Assembly: GCA_050115555.1 (NCBI GenBank)
Contig: JASFQI010000033.1
Coordinates: 1-23,591, forward strand
Direction: 5' to 3'
DNA: 23,591 bases
Origin: JASFQI01 sp050115555
GTDB lineage: Bacteria; Desulfobacterota; DSM-4660; Desulfatiglandales; HGW-15
Positions within the stretch are counted from its first letter, which is position 1. The number at the start of each line of letters is the position of its first letter. Shown here one piece after another: positions 1 to 7,354 of the stretch. Both the position numbers and the translations under genes were made by a program. A model generated the notes under the pieces. It was not told the DNA's origin. It did not search any database and saw only the letters and a program-made list of their open reading frames with translations.

Positions 1-1
1 C

Positions 2-45
2 AAAAAGGGATAGATCGTGAGAGCGAAGCGAGCCACGATCTATCC
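2..45 (-). terminator. Intrinsic terminator of the 302-aa gene
   Basis: A perfect 12-bp stem (8-19 paired with 34-45) encloses a 14-base loop. Read on the minus strand it is followed at once by C and a run of five T (positions 6-2). The stem begins one base after the TAA stop at 46-48, so it fits a rho-independent terminator for the leftward gene. The loop is itself rich in GCG/CGC, and such hairpins sometimes belong to dispersed repeat families; copy number cannot be judged from one window. Confidence 0.8.
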
Positions 46-954
46 TTATTCGTCATGAGTCCTTACAGTTCCTGACGCATAGCGCTTTTTAAGGTTCACA
101 AGTTTTCTGTTTTGTTTTTGAAGGGATATCCGAATATCATCCCATTTTAATAACAATGGTACTGATGAGACTTGTATATTGCCATCTAATTTACAGGCAA
201 TAAGGCCAACGGGAGTTTCGCTGTATTCTTTTGAATATTTTTTATGCGCATTTTCTATAATTTTTCGGCTATCATTCGTAGACTTGCAGATCATACCCCG
301 GACTGATTCTTGAACACGACTAATTGATTCAATATAACTTCTTGTTGCTGCCTTTAGATCAATTTTTTCATCAATCTCGGCTAAAACACTTTTCTTCATT
401 TTTGGATCTTCTTCAAGAAAAGAACGTACTGCCGCAACATCTGTGGAATACTCCAAACAACTGTCACCTTCTAATGAGGTCTTACGCCTGTATAGTTGAG
501 CCAAATGGACAGGAATTCCTCTATGTTGGACGTAATTTCTCAAAGCCTCCATAAATCGATAGTATGGATTTGAGTCATACTCTACCGAAAAAAGCCCCTT
601 TATTCGTTCCTTTATGTCTGAAATAGAAGACAAGCATTCAACGACGTTCTGGTTTAATTGATCTGTGTACAATCGCACGGCAGTGAGTAAGTTCACCATT
701 TTAATATTCAAGCCAAGCCTAACCTTAAAAAAGTCAGAATAGTCAATATATTCACGAATCATAGAGCTTGTAGTTATGCTCATAATTTGTTGTTCAAAAT
801 CTAAGTAATTGGAAATAACAATTTCATATTTCTCCTCTATTGCAAGAGCATTCGTAAGAATATTTCGAGCATTTTTTAAATTAATATATTCTGACCCCGT
901 AATTTCAATTACGGGAACTTGATCCAATACGGCTTTTCTGAGTACATATCTCAT
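46..954 (-). CDS. Hypothetical protein, 302 aa, possible HEPN-like motif
   Basis: I do not recognise the family. The protein looks soluble and largely alpha-helical, with no signal peptide or membrane segment. Residues 139-144 read RNYVQH, which fits the R-x4-H pattern of HEPN ribonuclease folds; a six-residue match is weak evidence and no nuclease role is claimed. The gene is clearly more AT-rich than the glycan genes to the right, suggesting a different origin. The ATG at 954 has no convincing Shine-Dalgarno sequence. The insertion sequence begins about 60 bases upstream of this start, so it may have displaced the native promoter. An intrinsic terminator follows the stop. The reading frame is intact. 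Confidence 0.6.
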   Translation of the reverse strand: MRYVLRKAVLDQVPVIEITGSEYINLKNARNILTNALAIEEKYEIVISNYLDFEQQIMSITTSSMIREYIDYSDFFKVRLGLNIKMVNLLTAVRLYTDQLNQNVVECLSSISDIKERIKGLFSVEYDSNPYYRFMEALRNYVQHRGIPVHLAQLYRRKTSLEGDSCLEYSTDVAAVRSFLEEDPKMKKSVLAEIDEKIDLKAATRSYIESISRVQESVRGMICKSTNDSRKIIENAHKKYSKEYSETPVGLIACKLDGNIQVSSVPLLLKWDDIRISLQKQNRKLVNLKKRYASGTVRTHDE

Positions 955-1013
955 GATTCATAACTAGTTTCCATCCATAAAGATAAACGTTTGTTAAAAT
1001 TGAGGATTATGAA

Positions 1014-1056
1014 CTAAAAAGCGCATTTTATAATGGACATCCTGATCCGTTTTGTG
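1014..1056 (+). repeat. Left terminal inverted repeat of the IS
   Basis: Aligns with several small gaps to the reverse complement of 2519-2558. The best-matched parts are CTAAAA at the outer end and TCCGTTTT(A)GTGC at the inner end. It also contains the 5' arm (1021-1036) of the hairpin over the transposase start. Confidence 0.55.
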
Positions 1057-1124
1057 CTACTAAATAATGATAACCAGTCAATATCAGTAGACAAAACAAG
1101 AAAAGGAGCCATTATAAAATGCGC
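1021..1124 (+). promoter_or_regulatory. Hairpin sequestering the transposase start codon
   Basis: Positions 1021-1036 and 1109-1124 are a perfect 16-bp inverted repeat. Inside it, 1049-1060 pairs with 1087-1097 (4 bp, one bulged G, then 7 bp), leaving a 26-base loop. The 3' arm contains the ATG (1119-1121), and the Shine-Dalgarno AGGAG (1104-1108) sits in the internal loop just beside it. RNA entering from outside the element would carry both arms and bury the start; RNA starting inside would lack the 5' arm. IS10 and IS50 are known to be protected from outside transcription by this type of structure. Confidence 0.65.
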
Positions 1125-2492
1125 AAGAAGAACCAGAAACAAATGCCTCTGAACCCTGCAAATGTAAACCACCCACATGCAAAGCTCTTGGAGGGCATCG
1201 GCCGGTTCCTCGATGACAACCCTATCATCATCGACATGGTCTATCAAGACCTGACCAAAGGCCGCCCCCTGAAGCGGACCGGCGCCGAGGGCATGACCGC
1301 CGAACAGGTCCTGCGAGCCATCGTCGTCCAGCAGATCGAAGGGTACTCCTACGAAGCCCTGGCCTTTCACCTCATCGACTCGGTTTGCTACCGCAACTTC
1401 TGCCTCATCCCTTACGCCCACAAGGGGTTCAAGAAGTCCGCTCTGTGTAAGAACATCAAGTCGATTTCGGCCGAGACCCTGGAGGCCATCAACCGCATGG
1501 TGATTGCCAGTGCCGTGGCCCGGGGCATCGAGAAAGGCCGAGAGTCCCGCATCGACTGTACCGTGGTCGCCTCCAATATCCATTCCCCGACGGACTCCTC
1601 TTTGCTCTATGACGGGGTCCGGGTCATCACGCGCCTCCTGCATCGGGCCCGGGAAGGCCTGCAGGGCATCCGCACCCCTTTTACCGATCACACCCGCAGG
1701 GCCAAGCGCAGGATGCTGGGTGTAAAAAACGCCAAGAACAAGAAGGCGCGAAAGCCGCAATACCAGGATCTTCTCAAGGTCACCAAGCAGACCCTCGGCT
1801 ACGCAGCAAACATCCTCGCCGAGATCAAGGCGGGCGTCTATCTGGATCCCCAGGAGGCCCTTCTGGCCTTGAGTCTTCAACAGGATCTGGAGGGCTATAT
1901 CGAGCTCACCACGAAAGTGATCGACCAGACCGAGCGTCGGGTCCTGCGGGAGGAAAAGGTCCCGGCCCAGGAGAAGGTGGTCTCCCTTTTCGAGCCCCAC
2001 ACGGACATCATTGTCAAGGACCGCCGGGATACCTATTACGGGCACAAGGTCTGCCTGAGCAGCGGTCACTCCGGGCTGATCACGGACTGCGTCATCACCA
2101 GGGGCAACCCGGCGGATACCGACCTGACCATCGACATGCTCGACCGCCAGGAGAGCGTTTTCAGCCGCTACCCCCTCAAGGTGGCCTTGGATGGCGGCTT
2201 TGCATCGAAGGACAACCTCGCCGCAGCCAAGGCCAGGGGGATCAGGGATGTCTGCTTTGCCAAGAAGCGCGGCCTCAAGGTCGAGGACATGTGCCGGAGC
2301 GAGTATGTCTACGCCCGCCTCCGGCGCTTCCGGGCAGGGGTGGAGTCCGGGATCTCCTGGCTGAAGCGGTGCTTTGGTTTTGACAAGTGCACCTGGAAGG
2401 GCCTGCGCTCGTTTAAGAGTTATGTCTGGGCCTCCTTGGTGACCGCGAATCTGGTGACCATTGTTAGGCAACTACAGCTCCAAAAGGCGTAA
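1119..2492 (+). CDS. IS transposase, DDE type with DUF772-like N-terminus
   Basis: A full-length 457-aa transposase of the IS4/IS5 superfamily. Residues about 15-115 resemble the DUF772-type N-terminal region. Likely catalytic acids are D146 (IDCTVV), D358 (VALDGGF) and E409 (GVESGISWLK), the last followed by the usual C-terminal helix. A basic, lysine-rich stretch at about 194-214 may contact DNA. The start is supported by AGGAG ten bases upstream, although this ATG lies inside a strong hairpin. A 7-bp inverted repeat (2487-2493 with 2513-2519) spans the TAA stop. GC content is higher than in the immediate flanks. No frameshift or premature stop is seen, so the element may be active. The exact IS family is uncertain. 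Confidence 0.85.
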   Translation: MRKKNQKQMPLNPANVNHPHAKLLEGIGRFLDDNPIIIDMVYQDLTKGRPLKRTGAEGMTAEQVLRAIVVQQIEGYSYEALAFHLIDSVCYRNFCLIPYAHKGFKKSALCKNIKSISAETLEAINRMVIASAVARGIEKGRESRIDCTVVASNIHSPTDSSLLYDGVRVITRLLHRAREGLQGIRTPFTDHTRRAKRRMLGVKNAKNKKARKPQYQDLLKVTKQTLGYAANILAEIKAGVYLDPQEALLALSLQQDLEGYIELTTKVIDQTERRVLREEKVPAQEKVVSLFEPHTDIIVKDRRDTYYGHKVCLSSGHSGLITDCVITRGNPADTDLTIDMLDRQESVFSRYPLKVALDGGFASKDNLAAAKARGIRDVCFAKKRGLKVEDMCRSEYVYARLRRFRAGVESGISWLKRCFGFDKCTWKGLRSFKSYVWASLVTANLVTIVRQLQLQKA

Positions 2493-2518
2493 ACAGGGTA
2501 GCAAAACAGATTTTTACG

Positions 2519-2558
2519 CACTAAAACGGACAAGAATGCCTAAAAAGTGCAATTTTAG
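2519..2558 (+). repeat. Right terminal inverted repeat of the IS
   Basis: Reverse complement matches the left end at 1014-1056. The outermost part is itself a small hairpin: CCTAAAA at 2539-2545 pairs with TTTTAGG at 2553-2559. Because this block is nearly palindromic, the two IS ends look alike in direct as well as inverted orientation. Confidence 0.5.
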
Positions 2559-2743
2559 GCCTTTATAGCGCGAATTTAATCCCATTCCAAGTTCGAAGCA
2601 TAGAGCTTGGAGCGTAACGAAAGTTTTTTCCCCGCTTTCAACTGGAAAATCACAGTTTCTGGATAGGAACTATTTATATAATTCACATTTCATAAATATA
2701 TATTTTGAAAGATATTTTTGCTATTTTCTAGGCTGTTTATTCT
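2559..2743. other. AT-rich spacer between the IS and the operon end
   Basis: No coding sequence is visible. A 6-bp inverted repeat (2586-2591 with 2606-2611) lies here but is not directly followed by a T-run in either direction. I found no clear intrinsic terminator for the leftward operon that ends at 2744. The stretch around 2675-2735 is strongly AT-rich. Confidence 0.4.
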
Positions 2744-3376
2744 TCATATCACCCATCGTACCACCTCAAAACATTCGGCGAATTCGACTCCAATTTGAAC
2801 ACCTCTGGTTATAGCCAAAGAGCGAATGAAATCCGGAGCGATATAGGCCCTGCCCTCTTGCGATCGGTACTCGGATAGGGCTTCGATCTTACGCTCAACA
2901 TGCTCCTCGTCCAAGCGCACGAAACACTCGGTATTAAAAGAGAGGTTGTTCCAGATCAATTCGTAGCCGAGGATGGTACGGTCTTTGAACGCCCGAAGCC
3001 CTTCATCCGCAATCGTCGCATGGTCTTGATGAATGTCATGCAGGCATGGCATAAGGACCAAATCGGGTTCGATTTCCCGCTTTAGAGCAACCAAGTCTTC
3101 CAGCACCTCCTGACGCGAATAGGAGAGCTTGCGAACCTCGTAGTCGTAAACTTTTAGCCGACTTGGATCGATACCCAACCTCGCAGTAGCAGCGGCTACC
3201 TCGACTTTGAGAGTGTCAGGCGGAAGGTCCGGGGGCAGTGACTGCCGCGCCGTAGAGAAGGCGGCGTAATACACTGCGAACCCAAGCCCTGATAACTTAG
3301 CAATAGTTCCGCCACAACCCAATTCACCATCGTCGGTGTGCGGAGCCAAAACAAGAACCGTTCTGGGATCAAGCAA
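2744..3376 (-). CDS. PIG-L (LmbE-like) family N-deacetylase
   Basis: Belongs to the PIG-L/LmbE zinc-dependent deacetylases, which remove the N-acetyl group from GlcNAc-type sugars. The N-terminal zinc motif reads APHTDDGELG instead of the common AHPDDE, and the second metal motif reads HDIHQDH. The frame is open to an ATG at 3409, but that ATG has no ribosome site. A TTG at 3374-3376 has an excellent GGAGGAA (3383-3389) six bases upstream and puts the metal motif about ten residues from the N-terminus, as is normal, so I chose it. This is the last gene of the leftward operon, about 100 bases after the asparagine-synthase-like gene. Likely role: deacetylating an amino sugar or nonulosonate of this locus. 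The substrate cannot be told from sequence. Confidence 0.8.
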   Translation of the reverse strand: MLDPRTVLVLAPHTDDGELGCGGTIAKLSGLGFAVYYAAFSTARQSLPPDLPPDTLKVEVAAATARLGIDPSRLKVYDYEVRKLSYSRQEVLEDLVALKREIEPDLVLMPCLHDIHQDHATIADEGLRAFKDRTILGYELIWNNLSFNTECFVRLDEEHVERKIEALSEYRSQEGRAYIAPDFIRSLAITRGVQIGVEFAECFEVVRWVI

Positions 3377-3479
3377 GTAAATTTCCTCCGTCACTGAACA
3401 TGAGCTCATTCAAGCGCATTTCATCACTAAATAAATAAGACATATCTGCTCATTTTTCCCGCCCCAACCATTTAACAAC

Positions 3480-5165
3480 TCAAGATGCAGATATGGCCTC
3501 ATTCTCATTGATCCAGTCTTCAATCAGGAAGGATACGCCTCCTCTTGCTCTCGAAATATCCCGCAGGTAGCGTTGAAGGCCTACGGCTGCAAAAAAGTAT
3601 CTATAGTGCCCCCAAAACGCGGCAATCCGGTAGATATTGTCCTTGGCCCGGGTCCCGGCGAGAAGACCAACAGCCCTCGCAAGCGGTACGACGGCAATCG
3701 TCGGCCCGGGCCATCGCCATACCGTAGGATGAAAATCCCTGAAAAGCCCGTATGGATCCCACTTTCGCAAGTAATCCCTGTAGAGCCTCTGGCCTGCCTT
3801 GATTTCAAGGGGAACAGCCTTCCAGAAAAAAAGGTATTCAGACTCCCACAGGGGCAGGGCCCAATCAAGGCCCAGCCAGTCGTATACACGCTGACCGTTA
3901 ACGACATACTTACACTGCCGCTCTTGCCACTCCCAGTATTCGTAAAGGGCTAGCTTGAATTCGAAATCCATTGGGCTAGAAACAGCCTCACTCAGAACAG
4001 CTACCAATTTCTCAAGAACGCATGAAAGGTTGGTAAAGCTCAACAAATCCTTCCATTGGGAAAGATGCTTCTGTATAAGGGCGTCCACCATTGAATCCCA
4101 ATCGCTTTCTCGCCCTTTGGGTAAGGAAGGGATGTGCCCCCCCGTGATAAAATCACCGGACTGCCCATTGACGATGATTTCATCACCGGAAAGCATGCCG
4201 CGATGGAGCATGTCCTTCAACGGAAGGAGATCCTGCATATTGGGAACGCTGCTCAGAAAATCACAGAATTCCCAATAGGTTCTACACTGCCGAGATTGGT
4301 AGAAGTTCCGAAATGCCTTTCGTTTAATCGGGATAAAATGCCACGGGACACCCGCTCGTTGAGCCACTTCCCGTGCAATGCGGGCTTCATAGTTCTTCGG
4401 CACACCGTAGGAAAACGCATGCAGGTTATCGTACCCCTTGCTTGCCAGCATGCAGAGGATCAAACGGGAATCCAGCCCCCCGGAAAGGGGAACCCATATG
4501 GGGCGGCCTGCGGCATCTTTCATCAACCTTTCGAAAATGCGCTCCGTGCACGCTCCCGCCTCGTCGACCCACTCGTCGTATCCCCGGTCATCTCTGGGCC
4601 CGGTTTCATCCGGCAGGAAGCGGAAGTACCGACTCCATTCCAGCTCGCCGGAAGCCTTCTCCCAAGTCAGAGATTCGCCTGCCTGGAGTTGGAAGAGGTT
4701 ACGAAAAAGGGTGTCCCGTCCCGTCACGTATCCCGCCATTCGGAATTCCAAAAGGGAGAGGTCATCCACCTCTTCCAATCTCAGCGCATCCCTCAACGCC
4801 CTGGCGGAATTTGAAATGTGAAGGTCCTTCCCTTTGCGGGAGTAAAAAACCGGATAACTCCGTATCTTGTCGACGGCTGCAAATAGCCGATGGTCTTGCT
4901 CAATGACGAATGCAAAGTTCCTATAAAGACCGGCCAGGGCCTCGTTCATCTCCTCAGCTCGGGCATTCGGCCGATCCTTCAGGCAGGAGACAATCTTCTC
5001 GACCGCCTTTTCCGAACCAACAAACCAGCATTCGAGGGCATCGTGTCTCAGGTGCTGCCAGTGATATTTCGGGTCGAGTAGGATATTCACAACGCCGTTT
5101 TGCGACCGGATAAATCCATGGGATAGCCGTATCCGCCTTTCAAGCGCCTGAGGAGTCGTCGTCAC
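3480..5165 (-). CDS. Asparagine-synthase-like ATP-dependent amide-forming enzyme
   Basis: A 561-aa protein of the asparagine synthase B superfamily. The C-terminal synthetase domain has the PP-loop SGGLDSR (228-234) and a GQSGDFITGG block matching the SGEGADE-type motif. The N-terminal half keeps parts of the glutaminase fold but has no Cys at position 2, so it probably cannot hydrolyse glutamine and would use free ammonia or an amine. Such proteins are common in polysaccharide loci; relatives include beta-lactam synthetase and lasso-peptide cyclases, but no precursor peptide is seen. The start is a GTG at 5163-5165 overlapping the end of LegC by 26 bases, with a GGGGTG-like ribosome site. 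It may adenylate a carboxylate of the glycan to form an amide; that is inference. Confidence 0.75.
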   Translation of the reverse strand: MTTTPQALERRIRLSHGFIRSQNGVVNILLDPKYHWQHLRHDALECWFVGSEKAVEKIVSCLKDRPNARAEEMNEALAGLYRNFAFVIEQDHRLFAAVDKIRSYPVFYSRKGKDLHISNSARALRDALRLEEVDDLSLLEFRMAGYVTGRDTLFRNLFQLQAGESLTWEKASGELEWSRYFRFLPDETGPRDDRGYDEWVDEAGACTERIFERLMKDAAGRPIWVPLSGGLDSRLILCMLASKGYDNLHAFSYGVPKNYEARIAREVAQRAGVPWHFIPIKRKAFRNFYQSRQCRTYWEFCDFLSSVPNMQDLLPLKDMLHRGMLSGDEIIVNGQSGDFITGGHIPSLPKGRESDWDSMVDALIQKHLSQWKDLLSFTNLSCVLEKLVAVLSEAVSSPMDFEFKLALYEYWEWQERQCKYVVNGQRVYDWLGLDWALPLWESEYLFFWKAVPLEIKAGQRLYRDYLRKWDPYGLFRDFHPTVWRWPGPTIAVVPLARAVGLLAGTRAKDNIYRIAAFWGHYRYFFAAVGLQRYLRDISRARGGVSFLIEDWINENEAISAS

Positions 5166-6318
5166 TCAGCACCCCGTTCGGCAGGCAGATCACCGATGCA
5201 TACAGCTCACGGGCGGATCGAATCTCGAATCTCTCGTAGCCTCGATAGGGAGGCATATCGCAGAGGGGCATCCAAGACGCCCTGGCCTGTATGCCTCGCG
5301 CGTTCAGTCCGTACAGGATATCGTCGCGGTCCTCATCAGGCACACGCGCCAGGTTGAGCCAATGGTTCGCTTCACCCGTATCGGGGGAAACCACCTCGAC
5401 TCCTTCCACGCCCTCGAGAAATCCCTCCAGCCTCGCGGCCTGCTCCTTCTTTCGAGCCAGAAAGCTCTCCAGTTCCTCCATCTGGGCACAGCCCAAGGCC
5501 GCGTTGAGGTTGGGCATGCGGAAGTTGTACCCTACGGCATCGTGCATGTAGTCCCAGGGGTGGTCCACCTTGGCCGTGGTCGTCAGGTGCTTCGCCCTTC
5601 TGGCCAAGTCTTCGTCGTGCGTGATGATCATGCCACCCCCGCCGGTGGTGATGGTCTTGTTCCCGTTGAAGCTCAAAATCCCCAGGATCCCCATGGTGCC
5701 GCAATGGCTCTCCCCATAGCGGCTGCCAAGGGCCTCGGCCGCGTCCTCGATCACCAGGACACCATACTCCCTGCAGACATCGAGAAGCTTGGCCATGTCC
5801 GCGGGATAGCCGTAGGCGTGCATGGGCAGGCATGCAAGGATTCGCCGACCCGTGGTCTTATCGTACGTGTATCCGTCCTGCCGCAGGGTGCACCGCTCGA
5901 GCAGGAACCGCTCCACCTTTCGAGGGTCCATTCCGAGGCTCACAGGATCGCTGTCCATGAAGACGGGTACGGCCTTGCAGGAAACCACCGGGCTCACCGT
6001 ACCGACAAACGAGAACGCCGGGCACAGAATGCCGTCGCCTTCCCGGACACCCGCCAGAACAAGGCTAACAAGGATCGCCGCAGTTCCATTCACCGTGGCG
6101 ACAGCATGCGGAGCCCCCGTGAACTCGGCCACCATACGCTCGAAACGGGAAACATACTCGCCCACAGAGGAAACCCAGCCGCTATAGATGCAGTCCTGAA
6201 CATAGTCGGCTTCCCTGCCCTGAAAACAGGGGGCGTGAAGTGGAATGGGACCTTCGCGGCGGTCGTAGACGAGCCGTATGGCCTTCTCGATACGCTGGAT
6301 TTTCTCCTGGACGGTCAT
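5140..6318 (-). CDS. legC: LegC-type PLP-dependent sugar aminotransferase
   Basis: DegT/DnrJ/EryC1-type aminotransferase, 392 aa. The opening IPLHAPCFQGRE and SGWVSSVGEYVSRFE are typical of the LegC family, which aminates C4 of the 4-keto-6-deoxy sugar nucleotide made by LegB. The PLP lysine is K221 in SFNGNKTITTGGGG; EDAAEALG (191-198) contains the Asp that contacts the pyridine nitrogen. The protein ends LPNGVLSDDDSSGA, so the final helix expected in the family seems short or missing. Translation follows LegB after a 40-base gap, with a GAGGGGG ribosome site. The stop overlaps the start of the asparagine-synthase-like gene. Confidence 0.88.
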   Translation of the reverse strand: MTVQEKIQRIEKAIRLVYDRREGPIPLHAPCFQGREADYVQDCIYSGWVSSVGEYVSRFERMVAEFTGAPHAVATVNGTAAILVSLVLAGVREGDGILCPAFSFVGTVSPVVSCKAVPVFMDSDPVSLGMDPRKVERFLLERCTLRQDGYTYDKTTGRRILACLPMHAYGYPADMAKLLDVCREYGVLVIEDAAEALGSRYGESHCGTMGILGILSFNGNKTITTGGGGMIITHDEDLARRAKHLTTTAKVDHPWDYMHDAVGYNFRMPNLNAALGCAQMEELESFLARKKEQAARLEGFLEGVEGVEVVSPDTGEANHWLNLARVPDEDRDDILYGLNARGIQARASWMPLCDMPPYRGYERFEIRSARELYASVICLPNGVLSDDDSSGA

Positions 6319-6358
6319 AGAAGTTCAGCCCCCTCAGGTCACGGGGTATTCACACGAA

Positions 6359-7354
6359 CTAGACATTGTAAAGGTGGGCTTTTATGAGGTGGATATGCTC
6401 TTTGACCCAATCAATGGTTCGTCCCAGACCTTCCTTCAAGTCGACCTTCGGCTCCCATTCACAAAGATTCAGGGCTTTCTGATTGTCACACACCAGCTCG
6501 TAGACCTCGCTCGTTTCCGGACGCTTGCGGTCTTCTTCACTCACAACGGGAACCTGCTCACGGCCCATGAGCTCCAGAATCATTCCGGCGAGCTCGCCGA
6601 TTCGAACCCCTTTACCCGACCCGAGGTTCACCACCTCACCCGTGGAGTCTTCGGAGCCGGCGACCGCCATGAACCCCTTCACCGTGTCTTCCACAAAGGT
6701 CAAGTCCCGCACAGGGTCGATGGATCCCAGCCGGACCTCCTCCTGTTGAAGGGCCTGCGAGATGATGGTGGGGATCACAGCCCTTGCAGATTGACGAGGG
6801 CCGTACGCATTGAAGGGTCGCGCAACAGCCACAGGCAGGTCATAGCTCCTTTGATAGCTCTCCGCCATCTTGTCGGCCGATATCTTGGAGGCCGAGTAAG
6901 GCGACTGGGCCTGCAAAGGATGCTCTTCGTCCATCGGGGTGTAGCGGGCCGTTCCATACACCTCGGATGTGGACGTGTGAACGATCTTTTCAATCCCGTG
7001 CTTTCGGCAGGCCTCGAGGACATTCACGGTCCCCTGCACGTTCGTGGACACGTACTGCCACGGCGCCATGTACGAGTAAGGAATCGCGATGAGAGAACCC
7101 AGGTGAAAGACGACCTGGCATCCTCCCATGGCCCTCTCTACGCTGAACGGATCCGTCAGGTCACCCCGAACAATATCCACTTGCGCTAACAGGTCAGGGG
7201 CAAGCAGCTCCAGGTTTCCCCAATGATTCAGGCTGTTGTAGTGAAGAAAGGCTCGAACCTCCGCGCCCTCCACCACCAGCCGCTCACACAAATGGCTGCC
7301 GATGAATCCCCCCGCCCCGGTCACCAGGACCTTCCTGCCGTTCCAGTCGCTCAT
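6359..7354 (-). CDS. legB: LegB-type NAD-dependent sugar-nucleotide 4,6-dehydratase
   Basis: Extended short-chain dehydrogenase/reductase, 331 aa. The nucleotide-binding motif TGAGGFIG is at 12-19 and the catalytic YSASK at 153-157, with the preceding TSTSEVYG typical of 4,6-dehydratases. In the legionaminic pathway LegB converts GDP-GlcNAc to the 4-keto-6-deoxy form. The start ATG overlaps the TGA of the PtmE gene (ATGA, 4 bases), indicating translational coupling, and an AAAGGTG ribosome site precedes it. Placement between PtmE and LegC supports the LegB assignment over a generic dTDP-glucose dehydratase. Confidence 0.87.
   Translation of the reverse strand: MSDWNGRKVLVTGAGGFIGSHLCERLVVEGAEVRAFLHYNSLNHWGNLELLAPDLLAQVDIVRGDLTDPFSVERAMGGCQVVFHLGSLIAIPYSYMAPWQYVSTNVQGTVNVLEACRKHGIEKIVHTSTSEVYGTARYTPMDEEHPLQAQSPYSASKISADKMAESYQRSYDLPVAVARPFNAYGPRQSARAVIPTIISQALQQEEVRLGSIDPVRDLTFVEDTVKGFMAVAGSEDSTGEVVNLGSGKGVRIGELAGMILELMGREQVPVVSEEDRKRPETSEVYELVCDNQKALNLCEWEPKVDLKEGLGRTIDWVKEHIHLIKAHLYNV

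Larger units (their letters stand above)
1014..2558 (+). mobile_element. Insertion sequence with one transposase gene
   Basis: An intact DDE transposase is flanked by imperfect terminal inverted repeats. The left end (1014-1056) and the reverse complement of the right end (2519-2558) both start CTAAAA, share a GCA/TTTTA block, and end with TCCGTTTT followed by (A)GTGC. The outer limits are approximate: weaker similarity continues to about 994 and 2577, and I found no convincing target-site duplication. The element lies between the AT-rich 302-aa gene and the end of the glycan operon and breaks no recognisable gene. Transposases with this N-terminal DUF772-like region and an 'IHSPTDSSLL' block are usually filed under IS5/IS1182- or ISNCY-type elements; I am not sure which. 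Confidence 0.75.

Noticed and set aside
1014..2471. 485-aa open frame on the minus strand, antisense to the transposase
   Set aside because: It lies opposite a clear transposase gene and its sequence is low-complexity (rich in G, L, D, V), as expected from the complement of GC-rich codons.
2586..2629. Intrinsic terminator on the plus strand after the IS
   Set aside because: The 6-bp repeat ends 12 bases before the T-run at 2624-2629, too far for a standard rho-independent terminator.
3480..5165. Lasso-peptide or beta-lactam cyclase cluster
   Set aside because: Although related enzymes share the SGGLDSR loop, no precursor peptide, leader peptidase or other cluster gene is visible, and the surroundings are sugar-nucleotide genes.
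5362..6387. 341-aa plus-strand open frame opposite LegC
   Set aside because: Shadow of a well-supported aminotransferase gene; no recognisable domain and biased composition.
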